Assembly: GCA_001803875.1 (NCBI GenBank)
Contig: MHEO01000073.1
Location: 1-11,754, forward strand
Direction: 5' to 3'
Origin: Nitrospirae bacterium RIFCSPHIGHO2_01_FULL_66_17
GTDB lineage: Bacteria > Nitrospirota > Nitrospiria > 2-01-FULL-66-17
Length of the DNA: 11,754 nucleotides
Shown: piece by piece, positions 7,298 to 11,754 of the stretch
Numbering within the stretch: the stretch's first letter is position 1
How the letters are laid out: every line of letters starts with the position of its first letter
Program-made: the position numbers and the translations under genes
Notes under the pieces: generated by a model
What the model saw: the letters and a program-made list of their open reading frames with translations, nothing else
Told to the model about the DNA's origin: nothing
Databases searched by the model: none

Positions 7298-8539
7298 ATG
7301 TCCGCACTGCAGCAGGTCGATCCCGAGATTTACGAGGCCATCCAGGCCGAGACCCAACGCGAGGAGGACAAGATCATCCTCATCGCGTCGGAGAACTACG
7401 CGAGCCGCGCCGTCATGGAGGCGCAGGGCTCGGTGCTGACCAACAAGTACGCCGAGGGCTATCCCGGCAAGCGGTACTACGGCGGGTGCGAGTTCGTCGA
7501 TCGGGCCGAGGCGCTCGCGATCGAGCGCGCGAAGGCGCTCTTCGGCGCCGAGCACGCCAACGTCCAGCCCCACTCGGGCTCGCAGGCCAACATGGCCGTC
7601 TACCTGGCCATGCTCAAGCCGGGCGACGTCGTGCTGGGCATGAGCCTGGCCCACGGCGGGCACCTGACCCACGGCAGCCCGGTGAATTTCTCCGGCCTGC
7701 TGTTCCGGATCGTCTCGTACGGCGTGAACAAGGACACGGGGCGGATCGACGACGACGAGGTCGAACGGATCGCGATCGAGCACCGGCCCAAGATGATCAT
7801 CGTGGGTGGCAGCGCGTACGCCCGCGTCCTCGACTTCAAGCGTTTCCGCGCCACCGCGGATCGGGTGGGCGCGTGGCTGATGGCCGACATCGCGCACCCC
7901 GCCGGCCTCATCGCCGCGGGGATTCACCCCAGCCCGGTCCCCTACGCCGACTTCGTGACCACCACCACCCACAAGACGCTGCGGGGCCCCCGCGGGGGCA
8001 TGGTCCTCTGTAAAGCCGCCCACGCCAAGGCGATCGACAAGATACTCTTTCCGGGGATTCAAGGCGGACCGCTCATGCACGTCATCGCGGCCAAGGCCGT
8101 GGCGCTGAAAGAGGCGACGTCGCCCGCGTTCGTCGACTATCAACGACAGGTCGTGGAGAACGCCCAGACCCTGGCCGCAGCGCTCCAGTCCCGCGGCTAC
8201 CAGATCGTCACCGGCGGGACCGACACGCATCTGTTCCTGGTCGACCTGCGCTCCAAGGGCGTGACCGGGAAAGAAGCCGAGGCCGTGCTCGACCAGGCGG
8301 GCATCACGCTGAACAAGAACGCGGTGCCGTTCGACGACAAGCCGCCCGCCGTGACCAGCGGCATCCGCATCGGCACGCCGAGCGTCACCACGCGCGGGAT
8401 GGGCACGGCGGAGATGGCGCTTATCGCCGGCCTGATCGACCGCGTGCTGTCGAAACGGGGCGACCCCGCGGTCGTCTCCGAAACCGCCGCCGAGGTGCGT
8501 CGCCTATGCGAGAAATTTCCCGTCTACCGCGGCCGCTGA
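7298..8539 (+). CDS. glyA: Serine hydroxymethyltransferase
   Basis: The protein has 413 residues, the usual size. It is a PLP enzyme that converts serine and tetrahydrofolate to glycine and 5,10-methylene-tetrahydrofolate in the cytosol. Visible hallmarks: LIASENYASRAVMEAQGS near 28-45; NKYAEGYPGKRYYGGCE with the substrate and PLP-contacting residues; HSGSQAN; MADIAHPAGLIAAG; the PLP-binding lysine K226 in TTTTHKTLRGPRGG; and the C-terminal GIRIGTPSVTTRGM. The Shine-Dalgarno is weak (TGAGAGA). It is the second gene of the rpiB-glyA pair; this gene order followed by nrdR is common in several Gram-negative phyla. Nothing looks broken. Confidence 0.97.
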   Translation: MSALQQVDPEIYEAIQAETQREEDKIILIASENYASRAVMEAQGSVLTNKYAEGYPGKRYYGGCEFVDRAEALAIERAKALFGAEHANVQPHSGSQANMAVYLAMLKPGDVVLGMSLAHGGHLTHGSPVNFSGLLFRIVSYGVNKDTGRIDDDEVERIAIEHRPKMIIVGGSAYARVLDFKRFRATADRVGAWLMADIAHPAGLIAAGIHPSPVPYADFVTTTTHKTLRGPRGGMVLCKAAHAKAIDKILFPGIQGGPLMHVIAAKAVALKEATSPAFVDYQRQVVENAQTLAAALQSRGYQIVTGGTDTHLFLVDLRSKGVTGKEAEAVLDQAGITLNKNAVPFDDKPPAVTSGIRIGTPSVTTRGMGTAEMALIAGLIDRVLSKRGDPAVVSETAAEVRRLCEKFPVYRGR

Positions 8540-8575
8540 CACCCCGTACGCGCCGGGCCTCGCCGGGATCTGCTA

Positions 8576-8700
8576 GGAGCCCGTTCAGGAATGGCCGGAT
8601 GCAAGGCGAAGCGAGAACCGGAGCGGAGCGTACTGTTTCGTACGTGAGCACCGGAAGCGCAGCGACAACGCCGCAGACGGCCGTTCATCAACGGGCGAGC
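8576..8700. repeat. 125-bp palindromic element, copy C
   Basis: It fills most of the glyA-nrdR gap and closely resembles copy A over its length. The central hairpin is GTAC (8630-8633), loop TGTTTC, GTAC (8640-8643), with ACCGG/CACCGG arms outside. Its terminal inverted repeat is more worn than in A and B: the right end reads CAACGGGCGAGC instead of GGACAGGCTCC. It ends five bases before the nrdR ATG. Confidence 0.88.
8693..8699 (+). promoter_or_regulatory. Candidate nrdR ribosome binding site inside the repeat end
   Basis: GGGCGAG lies 6 bases before the ATG at 8706 and is the only purine-rich patch at the right distance. It falls within the degenerate right end of copy C. Its match to the anti-Shine-Dalgarno is only partial. 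Confidence 0.4.
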
Positions 8701-8705
8701 ATTTG

Positions 8706-9188
8706 ATGCGCTGTCCGTTCTGTACCCACCAGGAAGATAAGGTCGTCGATTCCCGCTCAAGCCGTGAGGGGATCGTGATCCGTCGGCGGCGCGAGTGCCT
8801 CGGGTGCCAGCGGCGCTACACCACGTACGAACGCGTCGAGGAGGTGCTTCCGCTCGTCGTCAAGAAGGACGGGCGCCGCGAGCCGTTCGACCGGACGAAG
8901 ATCCTCCAGGGCTTGAAGAAGGCGTGCGAGAAACGGCCGGTCGGCCTGTCGGTCATCGAGGAGGTCGTCGACCGGGTCGAGAAGAAGATGCTGGAGATGG
9001 GCGAACCGGAGATCCCCAGCCGCGTCATCGGGGAAGAGGTCATGACGCAGCTCCACGGCGTCGATCAGGTCGCGTACGTGCGGTTCGCCTCGGTCTATCG
9101 CGAGTTCAAGGATGTCACCCAATTCATGGACGAGCTGACCGGCCTGCTCAAGGACAACCGGCGGCGCGACGCGAGGTCCGGCCCCTGA
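8706..9188 (+). CDS. nrdR: Transcriptional repressor NrdR
   Basis: The protein has 160 residues. NrdR represses ribonucleotide reductase genes by binding NrdR boxes and senses ATP/dATP through its ATP-cone. The zinc ribbon is complete: C3 and C6 (MRCPFC), C31 and C34 (CLGC). It is followed by RRYTTYER and the basic linker to the ATP-cone (about 46-136: VVKKDGRREPFDRTKILQGL, then AYVRFASVYREFKD). The ATG at 8706 is chosen over the TTG at 8703 because the family begins MRCPFC. No NrdR box or reductase gene is in view. The upstream gap is almost wholly palindromic copy C, so its transcript, whether read from glyA or from a promoter in the element, would carry that structure. Confidence 0.96.
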   Translation: MRCPFCTHQEDKVVDSRSSREGIVIRRRRECLGCQRRYTTYERVEEVLPLVVKKDGRREPFDRTKILQGLKKACEKRPVGLSVIEEVVDRVEKKMLEMGEPEIPSRVIGEEVMTQLHGVDQVAYVRFASVYREFKDVTQFMDELTGLLKDNRRRDARSGP

Positions 9189-9211
9189 CCCGCCCCGTCT
9201 CGCGCGCACGC

Positions 9212-9236
9212 CCCGCGGATGCCACGGTCCCGCGGG
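9212..9236. repeat. GC hairpin between nrdR and the kinase gene
   Basis: CCCGCGG (9212-9218) and CCGCGGG (9230-9236) form a perfect 7-bp stem around an 11-base loop. A 12-base direct repeat, TGACCCGCCCCG, sits on each side of it (9186-9197 and 9237-9248). There is no T run. It may be attenuating or incidental in very GC-rich sequence. Confidence 0.35.
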
Positions 9237-9316
9237 TGACCCGCCCCGGGCCGCCGGCCCTGCCGCGCGCGCGGCCCGTCAGGCCGCCGCGGGCGCGCCG
9301 GGTGCCCAGGGACCAC

Positions 9317-10363
9317 ATGATCCGCGTGGCCATCATCGGCGCCGGGCGCGGCGGCACGTCGCTGATCCACATCCTGCACAACGATCCGCTGGTCACCATC
9401 GTCGGGGTCGCCGACATCGACCCGCACGCCCCCGGCATGCTCCTCGCCAGCCAACTGAAGATCCCGATCACCACCGACTACCGCCGGTTGCTCCGCCTGT
9501 CGAAGGTCGCCACGATCATCGACGTGACGGGCAACGAGGAGGTCGCCCGGGCGCTCCTCGCGCTCGATCGGCCCGAAGTGGCCGTGGTGGGCGGCCCTGG
9601 CGCCAAGTTCATGTGGCAGTTGATCGAGGAGCGGATCCGCAGCAAGGAGGAGATCGAGCGGCACCTCCGCGAGTACCAATCCCTCTACCGCCTGTACATG
9701 CGGGAGGTGCGGCACGCCATCAGCGAGGAGCGCACGCGCATCGCGCTGGACATCCACGACGGCCTGGTCCAGACCCTCGCGGGCTTGAGCTACAAGCTCG
9801 ACCTCTGCCAGGAATTTCTGACGCTCGATCCCGTGCGGTGCGCGCGCACGCTGAAGGAGACCCAGGACGTGCTCAAGAGCGCGATCGAGGAGGCGCGGCA
9901 GGTGGTGTTCAACCTCAAGCCGCTCCACTTCGACCGCCTGGACCTGCACCCCGCGCTCAAGCACTACGCCAAGACCTACGCCAAGCAGTACCGGATCGCC
10001 ACGACCGTCTCCCTCGCCGGCAGCGAAAAGAATCTCTACCCCAAGACCAAGATTTTCCTGTTCCGGATCATCCAGGAGGCGCTGTCGAACGTGCAGAAGC
10101 ACGCCGGCGCCTCACGGGTCCACGTCGGGGTCGATATCGAGAAGACGTCGCTGACCGCCACGATCCGAGACAACGGCCAGGGGTTCGACCTCCCCGAGAT
10201 CTCGAAGGACCCCGAGAAGTGGGCCTCGCTCGGCCTCAAGGGCATGTCGGAGCGCGCGCGGCTGCTCGGGGGACGGGTGCGGATCGACACCGCACCGGGC
10301 AAGGGCACGACGATCGCCGTCGACATCCCGCTTAAGAACAAGGAGTACGAACGCCTTGGCTAA
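9317..10363 (+). CDS. Soluble NarL-family sensor histidine kinase with an N-terminal Rossmann (NAD(P)-binding-like) sensor
   Basis: The protein has 348 residues and no membrane segment. Residues 1-100 read as a dinucleotide-binding Rossmann domain: VAIIGAGRGGTSL with the glycine motif G8-A-G10-R-G-G13, a second strand ending in acidic VADIDP (D33, D35), then TIIDVTGNEEV and VAVVGGPGAKF. Residues about 103-140 are a charged helix, probably coiled coil. The HisKA_3 dimerisation region follows, with phospho-acceptor H147 in DIHDGLVQTLAG, and an HATPase_c domain with N258 (QEALSNVQKHA), DNGQGFD (285-291) and GLKGMSERARLLGG. Start: the ATG at 9317 follows AGGGA and opens directly with the first strand. 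The kinase and its response regulator overlap by 8 bp, so they are partners. The inferred role is cytoplasmic redox or nucleotide sensing. Without a downstream catalytic dehydrogenase domain, enzymatic activity is unlikely. Confidence 0.9.
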   Translation: MIRVAIIGAGRGGTSLIHILHNDPLVTIVGVADIDPHAPGMLLASQLKIPITTDYRRLLRLSKVATIIDVTGNEEVARALLALDRPEVAVVGGPGAKFMWQLIEERIRSKEEIERHLREYQSLYRLYMREVRHAISEERTRIALDIHDGLVQTLAGLSYKLDLCQEFLTLDPVRCARTLKETQDVLKSAIEEARQVVFNLKPLHFDRLDLHPALKHYAKTYAKQYRIATTVSLAGSEKNLYPKTKIFLFRIIQEALSNVQKHAGASRVHVGVDIEKTSLTATIRDNGQGFDLPEISKDPEKWASLGLKGMSERARLLGGRVRIDTAPGKGTTIAVDIPLKNKEYERLG

Positions 10364-11030
10364 GAAGATCAAAGTCCTCATCGCCGACGACCACCAGGTC
10401 GTCCGCGACGGCCTCTCCGCCATCCTCCAGACGAAGGACGACATCACGGTCGTCGGCGAAGCCCGCGACGGCGTGGAGGCCGTGGAGAAGGCGCGCCAGC
10501 TTCAGCCCGACGTCGTGCTGATGGACATCAGCATGCCGCGGATGAACGGCGTCGAGGCGACCCGGCGGATCAAGGAGCAGATGCCGCAGATCCGGGTCGT
10601 CGTCCTGACCATGTACGAGGAGGAGGAGTACATCTTCGACCTGGTGAAGACCGGCGTGTCGGGCTACCTCTTGAAAAACTCGGACTCGGCCTTGATCGTC
10701 AAGGCGATCCGCGCGGCCGCGAAGGGCGAGTCGTTCCTGCACCCCACGGTCGCGGGCAAGATCCTCACCGAGTTCACCCACCTCTCGGAGAACCGGGGCA
10801 AAAAACCGCCCAAGGGCAAGGCCGACCTCACGGAGCGCGAACAAGAGGTGCTGCAGCACATCGCCGAGGGCAAGACCAACAAGGAGATCGCGAACCAGCT
10901 CTCGATCAGCGAGAAAACGGTGAAGAACCACGTCCGCAACATCTTCCACAAGCTCGACGTGTTCGACCGCACCCAGGCCGCGATCACGGCGATCCGCCGC
11001 GGCATCATCCGCCTGGACATGAGTCCATAG
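10356..11030 (+). CDS. NarL/FixJ-family response regulator (REC-LuxR HTH)
   Basis: The protein has 224 residues. The receiver domain (about 4-122) has all key residues: D11 and D12 (ADDHQ), phospho-acceptor D57 (LMDISMP), T85 and K107. After a basic, Gly/Pro/Lys-rich linker (about 145-156), the LuxR-type helix-turn-helix spans about 158-215 (LTEREQEVLQHIAEGKTNKE, then SEKTVKNHVRNIFHKLDV). The start is TTG at 10356, inside the kinase gene. It is supported by AAGGAG at 10340-10345, ten bases upstream, and by the family-typical KIKVLIADDH opening. The overlap implies translational coupling and roughly matched synthesis of the pair. It should be phosphorylated by the adjacent kinase and bind DNA as a dimer; its targets are not in view. 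Confidence 0.95.
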   Translation: MAKKIKVLIADDHQVVRDGLSAILQTKDDITVVGEARDGVEAVEKARQLQPDVVLMDISMPRMNGVEATRRIKEQMPQIRVVVLTMYEEEEYIFDLVKTGVSGYLLKNSDSALIVKAIRAAAKGESFLHPTVAGKILTEFTHLSENRGKKPPKGKADLTEREQEVLQHIAEGKTNKEIANQLSISEKTVKNHVRNIFHKLDVFDRTQAAITAIRRGIIRLDMSP

Positions 11031-11032
11031 GG

Positions 11033-11754
11033 ATGGACGAGGCCGTCCGGGGGTACCTGCACTACCTCTCGGTCGAAAAAGGGCTGGCCCCCCTCACACT
11101 AGACGCCTACGGGCGCGACCTCGGCCGCGCGATCGCGCTGCTCGCCGACCAGGGCGTCGCGGCGTGGACGTCGGTCGACCGAAGCCACCTGCGCGCGTGC
11201 CTTGCGGCGCTCCACCGCCTCGGCCTGTCGCCGAGAACCGCCGCGCGCACGGTGACCACCCTGCGCGGGCTCTATCGGTTCCTGCTCAGAGAAGGGCGGG
11301 CGACGGCCGATCCAACCGTCGCGCTGGAGTCGCCCCGGCCGACGCTCCGCCTCCCCCACGCCCTCCCCGCGGACGACGTCGAACGCCTGCTCGCGTGCTC
11401 GCTCGGCGCCGCGCCGCGGGCCCTGCGCGACGAGGCGATGATCGAACTGCTGTACGCCACGGGCATGCGGGTGTCGGAACTGGTCGCCCTCCGCGTCGGC
11501 GACGTCAACTTCGAGGTGGGATACGTGACCCCGCTGGGCAAGGGGAACAAGGTCCGCATCGTGCCCATCGGCGACGCCGGCCGCGAGAAACTCTCGCGGT
11601 ACCTCGGCCCCCCGCGCGACGCGCAGCTCGGCGGCCGCCCCTCGCCCCACGTCTTCATCAGCACCCGAGGCGGCGCGATGACCCGGCAGCGGTTCTGGCA
11701 GATCCTGCGCCGCTACGCCCGTCGAGCCGGCATCACCCGCGCCTTCTCCCCGCA
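11033..11754 (+). CDS. Tyrosine recombinase XerC/XerD-like, 3' end beyond window
   Basis: 240 residues are visible; the frame runs off the right edge. The N-terminal SAM-like core-binding domain covers about 1-85 (YLHYLSVEKGLAPLTLDAYG, TLRGLYRFLLREG). The catalytic domain contains R146 (LLYATGMRVSELVALRVGDV) and K170 (GKGNKVRIVPIG), which match R148 and K172 of E. coli XerD. The last visible residues, AFSP, are where the family continues with H-x-L-R-H, so the remaining catalytic residues (H, R, H/W and Tyr) lie outside. Xer proteins resolve chromosome dimers at dif; some relatives mobilise elements. The start ATG comes 2 bases after the regulator stop, so it is probably cotranscribed with the two-component pair. 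XerC and XerD cannot be told apart here. Confidence 0.92.
   Translation, partial: MDEAVRGYLHYLSVEKGLAPLTLDAYGRDLGRAIALLADQGVAAWTSVDRSHLRACLAALHRLGLSPRTAARTVTTLRGLYRFLLREGRATADPTVALESPRPTLRLPHALPADDVERLLACSLGAAPRALRDEAMIELLYATGMRVSELVALRVGDVNFEVGYVTPLGKGNKVRIVPIGDAGREKLSRYLGPPRDAQLGGRPSPHVFISTRGGAMTRQRFWQILRRYARRAGITRAFSP

Noticed and set aside
8795..9316. Extension of the kinase upstream through nrdR in another frame
   Set aside because: The frame is open only because of GC bias. The family pattern starts at the ATG at 9317, and the upstream part overlaps nrdR out of frame.
9317..9616. Rossmann domain as a separate dehydrogenase gene
   Set aside because: There is no stop or start between it and the kinase domains; the frame is continuous through a helical linker, and no catalytic dehydrogenase domain follows.
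9095..10102. Minus-strand open frame opposite the kinase gene
   Set aside because: Shadow of the kinase; Leu/Asp/Val/Arg-rich without motifs.
11099..11650. Minus-strand open frames at the right end
   Set aside because: They are antisense to the Xer-type recombinase, which has catalytic residues and family motifs on the plus strand.

Overview
This is a GC-rich bacterial chromosomal window with ordinary housekeeping genes. Export signals, a lipoprotein and a SurA/PpiC-type chaperone point to a Gram-negative (diderm) cell. The rpiB-glyA-nrdR order, the C-rich palindromes and the dispersed hairpin repeats fit lineages such as Desulfobacterota, Methylomirabilota/NC10 or Nitrospirota. That placement is an inference from memory of gene order and repeat style, not from a search.

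Left part (1-1440): the 3' part of a parvulin-type peptidyl-prolyl isomerase (+) converges on a small exported protein (-). A long C/G-rich hairpin lies between them. A block of about 260 bp without genes follows.

Middle (1441-4700): four minus-strand genes probably form one operon, read right to left: TerB-like protein, YkgJ-type cysteine-cluster protein, DUF2156/LPG-synthase-like acyltransferase, and a lipoprotein with two FxLYD-like domains. The block is bounded on both sides by copies of a palindromic element of about 125 bp (1441-1564 and 4574-4700). A second, REP-like family has invaded the DUF2156 gene: one piece is just upstream of the start codon, one is inside the reading frame, and one covers its 3' end and the start region of the lipoprotein gene.

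Right part (4701-11754, all +): acs (acetyl-CoA synthetase) has a clear sigma70-type promoter and a strong Shine-Dalgarno. It is followed by rpiB, whose likely promoter would give an almost leaderless mRNA, then glyA, a third copy of the 125-bp element, and nrdR. After 128 GC-rich bases comes a tight cluster: a soluble histidine kinase whose sensor is a Rossmann-type nucleotide-binding domain, its NarL-type response regulator (8-bp overlap, TTG start), and a Xer tyrosine recombinase starting 2 bp after the regulator and cut by the window end.

The most interesting items are the Rossmann-domain kinase and its partner, which may be a cytoplasmic redox or nucleotide sensing system; the 125-bp hairpin family, whose central stem shows compensatory change between copies; and the REP-like pieces that have reshaped the ends of two protein-coding genes.
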